A DNA stretch of 64,000 bases from Homalodisca vitripennis. Its lineage: Eukaryota > Arthropoda > Insecta > Hemiptera > Cicadellidae. The notes under the pieces were generated by a model that did no database searches, was not told where the DNA came from, and saw nothing but the letters and a program-made list of their open reading frames with translations. Each line of letters begins with the position of its first letter. Positions within the stretch are counted from its first letter, which is position 1. Location of the stretch: contig NW_025778845.1 in assembly GCF_021130785.1 (NCBI RefSeq), positions 1-64,000 of the forward strand, in the 5' to 3' direction. Below are positions 51,697-62,087 of this stretch, piece by piece. Position numbers and translations under genes: made by a program.

Positions 51697-54600
51697 TAAC
51701 TTGCTTCACTAACAATTCCAAAGTACTTGTCTTTATATTAGGAGCTACATTTATTTCTTGTGTCAAGAAATTCAGATTATCCATTATGGAATCAGGACCT
51801 GACCAATATGCAATTTTCCAACTATCAATAAAATTTTGTTTTCGAAACTCTTCCAGCTGAATTTCTAAAACTTGATCCAACTTGTTTCCACCAATATTCA
51901 TTATTACAATAGAAAAACCTTCACTCTTCACATAAGATCCTACTAGGTCTCTTAACCTATTAAGGCACATTTCTTTTGATTCTGCTTCATTCACAATCAC
52001 AAATATTGATGCATCTGAAGCTTCTAATAAACCTTGAGATGTTTCACCATTGTCAGATAAACGTACGCAGATGTTAACTGGAACTGCCAATGATGTCATA
52101 AAGCATTCTACAGAACCCAAACAAGCATCTTTTCTCTTGTAGAAAGCTTGCCTACACCACTTCCCCATCAACTTGTTAAACACACACAACTCTGAGCAAG
52201 ATTTACTATTAGTCCAAGGTAAAGAAAATACCAGTTTCCAATAAACTGGATTTTTAACACCCTTTTTCATTTTTCGAACTGCAGACTTTGCCAACATTTC
52301 TGCTAAATCATATCCAATGAATTTATAAGATTGTGTTATTCCATATCGTAGCACATGTGAACTAATTCTTTTTAGATTTATTTTATCTCTGGCTCTTTGG
52401 AAAACACTCTGTGTTGGAATGGAATTGACTGTACCCCACAATGACAAATGGTCACTTACAGACAGTTGAATCAACATTGGGAAATCCTGTCTTGTTCTTT
52501 TGAGTTTTTCCACCTTTTTCTTCCACTGGCGTGCATACTTACGAACATTAATAGCTTTTAATCTTTGACTAACATCTTTTCTCAAAGCTTTTAACACATT
52601 TTGCTCTTCTATTTTTCTTCTTTGTTTCTCCAATTCTACTCTTTCCATTTCTTCCATTTGTCTTTTTTCTTCTTCAAACTGCTCTTTTTTCCTCTTTTCG
52701 AGCAGAAGAGCTTCTCTCATGGCCTCGAGATCTTCCAGTTCATTGTCCTCTTCTTCAGGAGCATATTTCTTGGTTATTTCGTTTGATTCTTTCAGTTCAT
52801 CTTGAGGAAAAAGGAAACTCGTATGCGTGCTTCCAAACATCATTCCTCTTTTGTTCTTATCATCAGTTGAACTTTGGCTTAAAAATTCAGATGTGACATC
52901 GTTTTTCATTATATTATACATACTTGTTTTGTTTAAAGTTTTAGAATGTTCTTCTCTATGCAAATCAGTATATTCTCTTTCATTTTTGTTCATAGTAAAA
53001 GTAAATTTAAAATTTTCTACGGAATTATATTCTTTAGATGGTTTGACATTCTCAAATTTTTGTAGTTGGAAATCATTGCTATTAGTGAAGAATGGTGCTT
53101 TGTTTTCCTTGTTATCAATTAACAAATTAGGTTTTATGTCAACTGAAAAATTAGTTGAAAAAGGATGTTGGTGATCTGGTTCATACATTTTAAGAGTATT
53201 ATTTTCAGCTTGGAGCATTTGTTCATCAGTACTAGAAATAACAACATCGTTATCTTCACAGATCATTTCTTGACTAAAATCTTGTTTTACTTCAAATGGC
53301 TCAATTTCTCCCATACTAAAGGTATTGCTTGGACTAAACTGAGTTTTAGAGAGATCTTTGTTGTCATTAAAAAATTGTGTTACTTCACTTTTAATTCCAA
53401 CCCCACCTGATTGTGGCAACTCTATTTCATCTTTGTCTGACAACAATGTTTTACTGAATAAGTTTTCAGGTATTTTTGTTGGGCTGATGGAAAATTTGAA
53501 GGATTTTTGTTCAGCATCAATTTCACAGGTATTGACGTCCATGTTATCCTCATCTGACAATACACTTCCACTAGACATATCCACAACACCCTCATCCAAA
53601 ATAATTTGGAATGAAGTTTTCAATTTTCCTAGCTCATCAAAACTTGTATGAACTTCATGGGGAGTATAAACTGGTAAGGGATTATTTTCTCCGACTACTG
53701 CATTTGAAATGGGCATGCGTTTCTCTCTAATGAGGAAAGATGATGTCGAGATGTAATCATCATGAGTCCCTCCATCATAATCTGGCTTCACGTCTGCTTC
53801 TTCCTTTTCACAAAATCTGAGAGCATTTTTCTCAGAATCAAACTTCAAGCTTGACACAATAAACGATGATGACAAACCAACATTTTTTCCAGGAAGACAG
53901 TAAGCTTTCATCATGGTCTTCAATGCCTGAGTTCTAACTTCATCAAAATATCTTTGCATCAAACAAGCTGTAAGGTATGAAGCTTTTTTAACAAGACTGA
54001 AATATTTGGAGTACATGTTATTTTTAAAAGCCATGTAAGCTTCAATTGCAAATTGAACATGGGAAGAAAACTGAACATCCAGTGAATACTGTTGATACTC
54101 CCACATTACATCGCCAGATTTCAGTTTTAGTAAGATCAGATATGAGTAAAACTCTGGTTCATTTGGACAAGTGACATTGTGTTTTGCCAAGTCTTCATAC
54201 ATATGTTTCAAAGTCTGCAAACAATCAATTAGGTTCTGGGTATTGATTTTGTCATCAAAACCACTTACATCGGCTCCCCACATATGGTCATAACAACAGA
54301 TATGAAACCGAGCACACTGCTCAACGATCTTTACAGTTTCCATGTCACAAAGCTGTTGTAGAATTATGTCCTTACGGATACTTCTTAGTCGGTTCCAACA
54401 AAAACTGTACCATATAGCTTTATTCTCGTCAGAATTATCAACCCTGTTGATGATATTTGTGATAAGGTAGTTCATTGTTAATGAGAGTACAGGTCCAGGC
54501 CGTAAATCATGAGCCAGTGGTACTTCCTGATCAGCTGAACTTCTGATGTACTCCTTGACTGCTTTATTTTCATCCATTTGATAAGTTCCTGGTATCATCT

Positions 54601-55448
54601 CGTATGTAGCAACTCCATGTCTCAATTGTCGCAGAATCCTTTCCCTTTCAGGACACATATCTGGACAAGTGCCCTTGATAATGAGTGCAGTTTTTAATGT
54701 TTGAATCCTGAACTGTTTCTTTTCTGATCAATTTATCCCTTTCATCTAACATCGATAGCTTAAATTTCAGATCCACTTGTTCACAATTTGATGAAGTTAT
54801 TGGTTTTGAAACTTCTTCTTGAGAAACTAATGACTTTTTCAGTTTAGTAACAACAGACCGATGAGAAGGTTCCCCATCTTTCCTCCCAAGTTTCTGTTTA
54901 TTTCCTTGGCTCAAAAGACTCTTTCTTAGAGTAACCAATGGTTTACTTCCAACTTTAGAAATTTTAATTGGTGATTTTGAAGATGTTTCCTGTTTGGTTG
55001 GATCTCCAATTTTTGGACCAAGTCTTTTCTTTACACCAGTCAACTTCAAATGCTGTTTGATCATATCTTTTGCTGATTGTTTTTTATCATCTGAATTTGC
55101 TTTTGTTTGAGCTGTTTCCACTCCAAAACATTCCTTGTCATCTTCTTGCCACAATGTGTCAGATTCAACAACTGCAAGTTCTTGTCTACCCATACCTCTA
55201 GGATCTAGAGGAGATCTTGACCACAAAATGTTCAATGATTCATCTTCAAATTTTGTTCCCTGAGTTTTTGCTGTCTGAGCTTCAAAATGGTTAGAAAACT
55301 CAATCGTGCCAGTTTTAAGCTCTTTATCCACACTTACATTTTTAACATCACCAAATTGTGAAAAATGTGCTTGAAGATTTCTACGACTGGTAAGCTTCTT
55401 GGGAAGATTGACGACATAGAGAGAACAGCGTTCTCGGATTGCGCTCAT
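51094..55448 (-). CDS. MCM3AP: GANP/Xmas-2 (MCM3AP family) mRNA-export scaffold, coding region with two frame slips
   Basis: GANP/Xmas is the scaffold of the TREX-2 complex at nuclear pores, binding PCID2, ENY2 and centrin to couple transcription with mRNA export (family knowledge). The start ATG at 55448 gives an RRM at residues ~6-80 (SLYVVNLPKKL; GTIEFSNHFEAQTAK). The SAC3/GANP domain follows from ~54690: TCPDMCPERERILRQ, EYIRSSADQEVPLAHDLRPG and WYSFCWNRLRSIRKDI. A Ser/Asp-rich linker leads to a charged coiled coil and CID-like region (52770-52480: REALLLEKRKKEQFEEEKRQ) and a C-terminal region to 51094. The reading frame shifts once between 54650 and 54730 and once in a T8 run (51682-51689 on plus as A8). 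No coding intron is evident; an acceptor at 55497 suggests a 5' UTR intron. Confidence 0.9.
51680..54690 (-). CDS. GANP segment 2: SAC3 domain, coiled coil, C-terminal region
   Basis: The frame is open upstream of the first ATG (54658) and reads TALIIKGTCPDMCPERE, so coding in this frame begins before 54690. It runs through the SAC3 helical repeats, the acidic/Ser-rich middle and the coiled coil to DDFF, where T8 brings a stop. Codon use and conservation do not change across the break. Confidence 0.88.
54648..55448 (-). CDS. GANP segment 1: RRM and linker
   Basis: 266 codons from ATG 55448. RRM RNP-like strands (LYVVNL and GTIEFSN), then WSRSPLDPRG and a Lys/Ser-rich linker ending LDERDKLIRK, the conserved lead-in to the SAC3 domain. 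The frame then leaves the family sequence and stops at 54648. Confidence 0.85.
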   Translation of the reverse strand: MSAIRERCSLYVVNLPKKLTSRRNLQAHFSQFGDVKNVSVDKELKTGTIEFSNHFEAQTAKTQGTKFEDESLNILWSRSPLDPRGMGRQELAVVESDTLWQEDDKECFGVETAQTKANSDDKKQSAKDMIKQHLKLTGVKKRLGPKIGDPTKQETSSKSPIKISKVGSKPLVTLRKSLLSQGNKQKLGRKDGEPSHRSVVTKLKKSLVSQEEVSKPITSSNCEQVDLKFKLSMLDERDKLIRKETVQDSNIKNCTHYQGHLSRYVS

Positions 55449-55496
55449 TTTGAAGTCGTTGAATCAGCCAATGTCTTCAGTCATCTTCATGCAACA
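55449..55496 (-). other. GANP 5' UTR exon part with splice acceptor
   Basis: Upstream of the ATG a TTTGTTTGTGCAG acceptor ends at 55497. If used, the message has a 48-nt leader part in this exon and an upstream noncoding exon. This argues against a processed retrocopy. Confidence 0.5.
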
Positions 55497-57111
55497 CTGC
55501 ACAAACAAAAAAACTACTTACTGCTGTGATGAATTGTTTTAGACATATATATAGCACTTGTGGCTTATATTATCATATTATTATTATTTACAAAATTTAC
55601 TACCTCAGTTCTCAAAATAATAGTACAAACACAATACCCTAATCAATCAATGATATCAAATTAATAAAATATTAAACTTATATAAATGAACTAAACTTAG
55701 TCAAAAAAGTGAATGTTTTTAAAATTTATTCAAGTATATAAAAGAAACATATTAAATGTTCATATTAAATACATCGCAGTTCACATTTTACATCACCTAA
55801 AGCCATTTTAAACCACTTTACTGCCCCACAGTTCACAATAGTCACAAAATAGTGAATTATCACAAAGCTTAATGATATGCAACTGCACATATTATTGCAC
55901 TGTTACAGTTCTTATAAAGAAAATACACTGTTACAGATATTTGCAATCATTAATATGTTTAATGTCCTGGGGTGCCACTGGGGTGAAGTTTGAATTTGGC
56001 ACATAATCAGTAGCCGTAGACACTAGAATTAGCTATGCTGACCAATCAGTATGATTTTAACAATAGGAGCCTCCTACTGGCTGGAATACTCTAGGACAGG
56101 TTCTGGTAGACATATTCCTGCTAACGATAGACAAGCTGCCAGGGTGGATATTGTGTCAGAGTTGTACAGCTTCAGAGGAATAGGACGGGTAGTCATGTAG
56201 ATTGTCTAGGCCCAAATTGTATAGTTAGAGAACCATTCGAAATCATATCTAAATTACAAGTTTAAATTATCTCACCAAAGCCGGTTAGGTTTGGACAAAG
56301 GAAATCGAGTGGTGGATCCACGGTATAATAAATAGTAGCCTCTGGAAAGGCTCTTCTGGTCACGACACCACGAGGTTGCAGATATTGATAGCAGATCGTG
56401 GTTCCACAACAATTGGAACCATGATAGTGTAACAATTAATTGCACTTGTTTATAGCAATACACTACCAGATATAACCATAACCGTCAAATATAATTTTCT
56501 AAAGAAGAATTTAACAGATACATATTTATACTACAACAATATTCTTTTCTTTGGCTAAAATTACATAGCTTTTTCTACTTTAATTGCATCCATCAGTATT
56601 TTTTTATTTATTATCAGTTTATTTCAATATGATTCATTTAACTTATAAATAACTTTTCTGTAATTCTTCAAATTTGTTTTCACTTTATAATTTTCCATTT
56701 AATATAGTGATAGTATCAGAATTTTCATCTTATTATTATAATTATATATTTTAGTAATACACATTAAATTTTATTATATAATTCCTACGAGGGCTATCCA
56801 GAAAGTAACAGACATTTTGAAATACAAAATGACCAAATTGAAATAGGAACAAGTAGATATGAATGTGAGGGTTCTAGCTCACTTTTGGGACAGTCAGAAA
56901 ATCAACGTAAAATACTGTTTAAAGGACAATAAACTAATCTGTAACTCACGAATGAAAAATTAACCGAATCTATAGCTGTTTTTACTGTTCATTGTAGGCT
57001 TCTAATTTCTTAAGCTGTTTTAATGAAAAAATCCAGAAATCTTAATGAAAAATCTATAAACGGAAATAATGAAATTTGCTAACATTCGCTCAACAGAAAA
57101 TAAGACGATTT
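55497..57111. other. Intergenic, unassigned, with a mariner end
   Basis: Low-complexity AT sequence with a GC-richer patch at 55970-56420 of unknown nature. A mariner-type terminus is at 56788. The left boundary of the viral element could not be placed. Confidence 0.4.
56788..56815 (+). mobile_element. Solo mariner terminal sequence
   Basis: TA (56786-56787) followed by CGAGGGCTATCCAGAAAGTA, the end type of mariner A. No opposite end found nearby. Confidence 0.6.
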
Positions 57112-58300
57112 TTACTGAATTTCTTTAATATCGTTCTTAATCACATCATAGGCTAAAAATTTCTCAGAAACCACAACCACATAACAAATCGCGTTTGTAA
57201 CAGCATTTTGAAAATCCATATTGATAATTATATCGTTCTTTGAACTAGAAATATTTGTCAAACTCTTTGTTGTATCAATGACATAAATGGGTCTATTTGC
57301 TATAAATTCTTTGGGGTTGTAATACATTTCCATATTTTTGTAGTAAACTTTCTTAAAATCTTGATACATCTGATACATGATTCTGAAAAGACCACCGGAA
57401 ATGTTTAAATTTTGTAATTCATCTGGATAATAAGAACCGTTCAATTTTACTCTGATATTTTTTACATCCAAACTATCAAACTTTGAAGGATTTTTTTCTT
57501 GATTATTCTGTCTATCTGTTTGAAAACCAATGATAACGAACTTGGGATTGAAGATATTTCTATAAATATTTGTGATATCGAACGAATAAGTTGTTCCGGA
57601 AATACCTTTTTGCTCAATACATTGCCAATCTAGAAAATTAAACGTGATGTTTTGAGATTTTATAATTTCATCAATCAACTGAATTTTACTCGTGGTTTTG
57701 TAATCAATCATCGGAACTCTAATGAAAAACTCGTTAATTGTAATTTTGCCATCAACAGGCATAACATTTCCAGTTGCAGTCTTCAGAATCACATCATCGT
57801 CTTCTGCTCTTATAAAACTTAGATAAAAATCCTCCTTTATAGATCGGAATAGTAACATTTTCAAAAAATCCTAAGCCGAAATGTGCTAAATCACCGACCG
57901 CTTCAAATTGTCCAAATTTAAAAGTTGATTCAAAACTGTTTGAAAATACATCACTTTTGGAATAACAAATAGTTCCTTTAATTGTGCTTAATTGGCCACA
58001 GTTTTTCGACTTCTTCTATCAATTTATTGTGTTTTTCTTACTTCAATCTTAGAAAATAAAAACGGTATAAAATTATCGATTAATCTAACATTATCAGTTC
58101 CAAGATATGCTTGACCATCTTGTTTTGTTAAAGTTCCAGAAATATAAAACTGGAAGTTAGACGAGCAAAAAGTTATCTCCAAAATCAATATTAAACTCAG
58201 TTCTTTTATTCGGTTCATTCAAATGTTGTTTACTAATTGGATAGAAATTTTTAAACTCCGCCCTTTCAATATCACTAGCATACTTTCTGTAGTCCACCAT
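57112..58300 (-). pseudogene. Major capsid protein-like (double jelly-roll type), frameshifted
   Basis: ATG at 58300 (MVDYRKYASD), behind the promoter box. N-terminal part: FQFYISGTLTKQDGQAYLG then RLIDNFIPFLFSKIEVRK (58218-58024). The middle is dispersed over frames with a GQFEAVGDLAHFG phrase (~57920). The C-terminal part is the 57864-57112 frame with SGGLFRIMYQMYQDFKKVYY and FIANRPIYVIDTTKSL. Similar blocks occur in capsid proteins of arthropod Maverick/adintovirus-type elements (recollection, not a search). At least three frame breaks (near 58170, 58020-57890, 57840); not functional as read. Confidence 0.7.
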
Positions 58301-58317
58301 TTAATAAGAGAAAATTT
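58301..58317 (-). promoter_or_regulatory. Viral promoter-like box before capsid gene
   Basis: AAATTTTCTCTTATTAA abutting ATG 58300. Confidence 0.6.
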
Positions 58318-58399
58318 AGAAATTTTAAACATCGTGTATCATTTTTTCATCGATCTAATGTACGTTTTTATAAGAAAAGATATAAATTAGAGTCATTTT

Positions 58400-58798
58400 T
58401 TAATGATCTACTTCGTCATATTCAGGATTCTCTTCCTTAAATTTTGCAATTTCGGCCACATATTTCAATAAAATCTGCACAGGATAGTAACCGCTATCTA
58501 TAATATTGTTCCAATCAACTGTATCTTTATTTTCATCCAAAAACTTTAGACTCAAGTGTTGATAGAGACAAAGAACAGACATATGATCTTTTAATTGATA
58601 ATGTATATTTTCTTGAATGAACTCTGGGGACAGAGTTTGATATTTAGCAATGTTATACCAATTCAATTTGTTTACGTATAATCTCATCATATCTTCGGAT
58701 AATTCATATTTTTGAGAAATGTCATCCCAATGTTCTTTTTTCAAATCTCTTTCGTGTTGCATGATAAAAAGATCGAAAGCACTGTAATGTCCCGCCAT
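58400..58798 (-). CDS. Repeat protein of giant-virus type (W-x2-I...LS repeats), intact
   Basis: 132 codons from ATG 58798, uninterrupted. About five imperfect ~20-residue repeats of the kind WDDISQKYELSEDMMRLYV, LNWYNIAKYQTLSPEFIQEN and VDWNNIIDSGYYPVQILLKY, a pattern I associate with helical repeat proteins encoded by large DNA viruses. Function unknown. It lies between the zinc-ribbon and capsid genes and has its own promoter-like box. It is one of only two clearly intact genes in the cluster. Confidence 0.65.
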   Translation of the reverse strand: MAGHYSAFDLFIMQHERDLKKEHWDDISQKYELSEDMMRLYVNKLNWYNIAKYQTLSPEFIQENIHYQLKDHMSVLCLYQHLSLKFLDENKDTVDWNNIIDSGYYPVQILLKYVAEIAKFKEENPEYDEVDH

Positions 58799-58821
58799 CT
58801 CTATTTATTAGGAAAAAATTT
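58799..58821 (-). promoter_or_regulatory. Viral promoter-like box before repeat-protein gene
   Basis: AAATTTTTTCCTAATAAATA then GAG before ATG 58798. Confidence 0.6.
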
Positions 58822-58826
58822 CAAAA

Positions 58827-58970
58827 TCAAGTTTTTATAAATTGGCTCTTTTTTGCGTTACATTCAGCACATTTTCCAGAAACTCTTTTAACTCCATTGA
58901 TGTTTGCATAGTATTTTATATCATTTGTTGCAGTTTTTGCCTTACACCTCACACAATATATGAGCGCCAT
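58827..58970 (-). CDS. Small zinc-ribbon protein (DUF5679-like), 47 aa
   Basis: ATG 58970 to TGA 58827. Begins MALIYCVRCKAKTATND and ends SGKCAECNAKKSQFIKT: two CxxC pairs spaced by ~30 residues, with an NGxxRxSGxC core. This resembles the DUF5679 type found in giant viruses and Maverick-like elements. Intact, and preceded directly by AAATTTTCCCTAAATAA. Too short for usual ORF listing. Confidence 0.75.
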   Translation of the reverse strand: MALIYCVRCKAKTATNDIKYYANINGVKRVSGKCAECNAKKSQFIKT

Positions 58971-58987
58971 TTATTTAGGGAAAATTT
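58971..58987 (-). promoter_or_regulatory. Viral promoter-like box before zinc-ribbon gene
   Basis: AAATTTTCCCTAAATAA abutting ATG 58970. Confidence 0.65.
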
Positions 58988-59896
58988 ATCGTGCATAAAA
59001 CCCTACGCGAATACCTATTTCAGTAAGATCTTCCTCCATATTATTAAGTTTTTTTTCTAATTTTTGAAATTTGACAGCATAAGAATCATTGTATTCAACA
59101 AATTTATGACCAATATTCTCAAAAGTTTTCGTAGCATCTAAACTAAACTTATCAAAAGACTCTTTAAAATTAGTAAGTTTTTCATTAATTTCACCAACAT
59201 CGTCTACTGATCTTCTATTTCTGGCTTCTAAACTTGTCATAGACTTCTGTTGTAAAATCTTTAACATGCTGTTTATGATTCTCATAATTTTGTTTTAGTT
59301 CATTAAACATTTTAATAGGATCTTCTAATTGAATCATTACAACAACATCAAATGGATTAATTCCTTTACTAACACCGCTAATTCTTTTTCCTTTAAAATC
59401 TAAGGCATTTTTAACATTCGGATCATGTAAATCAACAATATCGATGTTTTCTGATAATTTTAGAGGTTTCAAAATTTGTTCTTTAAACAACAACATCATG
59501 TTTGTCAATACCAGGTCGAACACCGACAATTCTTTTCTTATTAGCCAAACTAACATAATTCTTTTCAACTTTGATCGCTTCAGTAATTTCATCAGCTTTT
59601 TCGATGTGAGACATTAAATTGGTAAATAATTTTTTTACACCATCATCAACTTCTTTTTCCAATGTTTTTATTTTATCAGCAACTTCATTTGAACTCATGA
59701 AATTTGCAAGTTTGTTATCATATTCTGCTTTAAAATCTTCAATCTCGACAGCAAACATATCTGAATCTGGAAGGTTTTGTAATACATTTTCTAACTTGTT
59801 ATCAAACTCATTTCTCAAACTATCAAAATTCAAACTATTATCTACATTTTGAATAATTTGTGTTCCAAATACGTCAAAAATATTTTGTGAATCCAT
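58986..59896 (-). pseudogene. Fibre/tail-like coiled-coil virion protein, frameshifted
   Basis: ATG 59896 (MDSQNIFDVFGTQ). The N-terminal half is coiled coil (EIEDFKAEYDNKLANFMSSN; KIKTLEKEVDDGVKKLF). Two copies of a KRIxGVxxGIxxxDVV phrase follow: NKKRIVGVRPGIDKHDVV (~59510) and GKRISGVSKGINPFDVVV (~59350). Similar phrases recur in phage and virus fibre shafts. The C-terminal coiled coil (LTNFKESFDKFSLDATKTFE) ends FYAR at 58986. Breaks occur near 59490 and 59240. It overlaps the protease stop by ~23 nt. Confidence 0.65.
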
Positions 59897-60269
59897 ATTT
59901 ATTAAGCAATAATTTGTTAACAACTTCTTTAAAATCTTTACCAGTACTCAGTTCATTCAACACAAAAACACATAAATGACCACAAATTGGGGGATCTTTA
60001 TAGTCTTGAATCTGAGAATCATTGTAGTAGACGCTTGATTTTTTCAAATATTTAATCAATTCTATAGGTGGTTTGTCCTCAATTCTTCCATACGAATCAA
60101 AATAACATGCATTCTTATCATTTTTATAATAACAAATCCAATGCGTTCCACTTCCCATAATCGAGTCTAAATTCACAATTCCACATTCAAATTTCTTAAC
60201 TTTTTCAGGTAATGTATCTCTCATGAAGATTCCTCTAAAATGTTTAATATTTTTGCAGATTTCTTCCAA
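59874..60269 (-). pseudogene. Adenain-like cysteine protease, start codon missing
   Basis: 131-codon open frame; first in-frame ATG only at residue ~16 (FMRDTLPEKVKKFECG). Catalytic elements in order: GTHWICYYKNDKNACYFDSY (His, then Asp), YYNDSQIQDYKD (Gln), and PPICGHLCVFVLNE (Cys), as in adenovirus-type maturation proteases of Mavericks and adintoviruses. The promoter-like box is present at 60281-60297, but the expected ATG position reads ACATTC, so initiation is probably lost. Otherwise all catalytic residues are kept. Confidence 0.82.
59897..59915 (-). promoter_or_regulatory. Weak promoter-like box before fibre-like gene
   Basis: AAATTATTGCTTAATAAAT abutting ATG 59896; less conserved and inside the protease gene. 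Confidence 0.4.
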
Positions 60270-60280
60270 TTCCCCGAATG

Positions 60281-60297
60281 TTTAAGGGTTCAAATTT
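60281..60297 (-). promoter_or_regulatory. Promoter-like box before protease gene
   Basis: AAATTTGAACCCTTAAA followed by CATTCGG where an ATG would be expected. Confidence 0.4.
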
Positions 60298-60336
60298 TTT
60301 TTCCGATGTTTTGATTTCACGTAATTCAAAGTTTTT

Positions 60337-60742
60337 TCAATCTAATCCAGATCCTGTAACATCTTCCAACTCTTTATCTAACCAATTTAAAATGTTTCGA
60401 ACAATAGGAATCACATCCTTTTTAACGATTGGAGCAGCTTTACGAACATAAGGAACAACATTTTTAACAACTGGAATATTTTCTCCAAAATCTAATAAAT
60501 CTTTCAAAAGTCCACCATTTTTAAGTTCTTTCAACTGATTATAAGAAAATTCTATTCTGGTTCCTTTATTGTTTTTCTTATGTTTTTCGAGTTTATTGTA
60601 TTGTCTATTTGTTAAAAATATCTTATCTTCGCCATTTTTTAGTTGATCTATTTTTAAATTGAATACTAACGGGTATTTTCTTCTTAAAAGCGGATTTTAT
60701 TTTTTCTTTCTGATTTTTGCTGAAGTCTACGTTCACCTCCAT
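60337..60742 (-). pseudogene. pVI/pX-like small virion protein, frameshifted
   Basis: ATG 60742 (MEVNVDFSKNQKEKIKSAFK) behind a promoter-like box. After a frame change near 60680, the family-like TNRQYNKLEKHKK and RIEFSYNQ region is followed by the Gly/Pro/Val-rich amphipathic segment NGGLLKDLLDFGENIPVVKN and ends VTGSGLD at 60337. Comparable proteins sit next to the protease in Maverick/adintovirus elements and are likened to adenovirus pVI or pX; membrane-active or core role is inference. Confidence 0.6.
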
Positions 60743-60759
60743 TTATATAGTTAAAATTT
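60743..60759 (-). promoter_or_regulatory. Promoter-like box before pVI/pX-like gene
   Basis: AAATTTTAACTATATAA abutting ATG 60742; overlaps the 3' end of the PLA2 gene. Confidence 0.5.
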
Positions 60760-62070
60760 CAAGTTCTCTTCGATTCCCATTCCTAGTTTTCTCTTCAAAA
60801 ACATTGCTCCAGCTGTTGGAAGCGCAACAAATCTTTCACCTAAACTAGCATCTTTTGATAAAAATCTATCCATTGCCTTATCTTGCAAAACTTTATCTGC
60901 GATATGTCTGGAATTTGTGTCTCTATGTTTTGCATAAAAAATATCGTGTTCCATAGCAGCTTGATCTAATTTATTTATACCAGTATCTCCTCTTTTTAGT
61001 CTTTTTTTTCGAGTTTTGTGCCAGGCCCCAGATACTGATAAGTTGGTACGTGTAATTCAAAAGGTAAAATTGTTGATAAAATCATTCAAAAGTCCACTAC
61101 CCTCAATCATAGATGAACTTATTGCCGGCAAAACTCGTTTTAAATATTTAATTCCATCAGGTTTTTCAATCATTTCATCAAGTTTGTTCGAAATAAAATC
61201 TTTAATCGCTTTCTTTTCGTTCAAAAAATTGTTGTTTCCTCCAGCCTTTTCTTGAGCATAAATATAATTAATAATTCCATCGAGTTTTGTCAAATCGTCG
61301 ATATATCTGTATTCAATCTTATTATCACTGTATTTTCTCACACCTGATCCTTCGATTCTTTTTTCCCAAATTGGTTTAATCAAATTGAGATATTTTTTAC
61401 CTTTACTTGACTTTGGTTTTCTTAGTTGATGGATCATTATTTTTGTAAATTGAATCAGATTTCCATAAAATTTCAGTATACTTTTTCAAGTCTTCTTCAG
61501 AATATAAACCGTCTTTTGGAACATCAGTGCCTGTTAATAATCTCCATAAACCTTGAGTTCCTTCATATGTTTTTTCATTAATAATGATATCATTATGCTC
61601 AAAAATTCACGGGCAAATTTCCAATCATAAAACTTTTCTTTTTTTCTGTCCCAATACAAACCAAATTTATCATCCTTTGCTCTAGGAAGAAATTTTTTAC
61701 CAATTTCACCAATTATTATATCCGTTTGTTCCAGGACTTATTGGTTCAACTATGGTAGAGTCTTCAATGATTCTAGGTCTAAAATGGTGTTGAAGATGGT
61801 AATTTTGGCAATTCAAACTCAGATTCTGGTATCGAAATATCAGCAAAATTGTCGTACAACTGGAACCAAATTCATTAAATTTTGATTATCGCTTAAAACA
61901 TTTTCAATTTTGCCCTCAACATTTTTTATTGCAGATGTTACAGGTTGATTAATTTTTTGAATAAATTCTTGTTCTTTTTCATCAATTCGAATCTGTTCTT
62001 TAAATTCTTTGATTAATTTCTTTTCTATTTGATCAAGTTTTTTTGCTTCTTCTGAAGTTACGTTCGCCAT
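60751..62070 (-). pseudogene. Minor virion protein with C-terminal PLA2-like domain, multiply frameshifted
   Basis: ATG 62070 (MANVTSEEAKKLDQIEKKL) with an N-terminal coiled coil to ~61840; broken middle (61800-61440); then KPKSSKGKKYLNLIKPIWEK (~61410), YIDDLTKLDGIINYIYAQEK, and the C-terminal phospholipase-A2-like domain: YQYLGPGTKLE (calcium-loop-like, ~61030) and AAMEHDIFYAKHRDTNSRHI (His-Asp dyad, ~60950), ending at 60751. The PLA2-like domain resembles parvovirus VP1u and Maverick virion proteins. Breaks near 61840, 61735, 61600, 61440, 61065, and in a T8 run at 61002-61009. Confidence 0.72.
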
Positions 62071-62086
62071 TTATTTAGGAAAATTT
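62071..62086 (-). promoter_or_regulatory. Promoter-like box before PLA2-domain gene
   Basis: AAATTTTCCTAAATAA abutting ATG 62070; best match to the consensus. Confidence 0.65.
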
Positions 62087-62087
62087 T

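Noticed and set aside
52601..53651. Plus-strand ORFs opposite the GANP gene
   Set aside because: Phe/Ser/Leu-rich antisense frames of Glu/Lys-rich coding sequence.
51094..55448. GANP locus as a processed retropseudogene
   Set aside because: Not excluded, but the 5' acceptor, absence of a poly(A) tail and well-kept domains favour the genuine gene with sequence slips.
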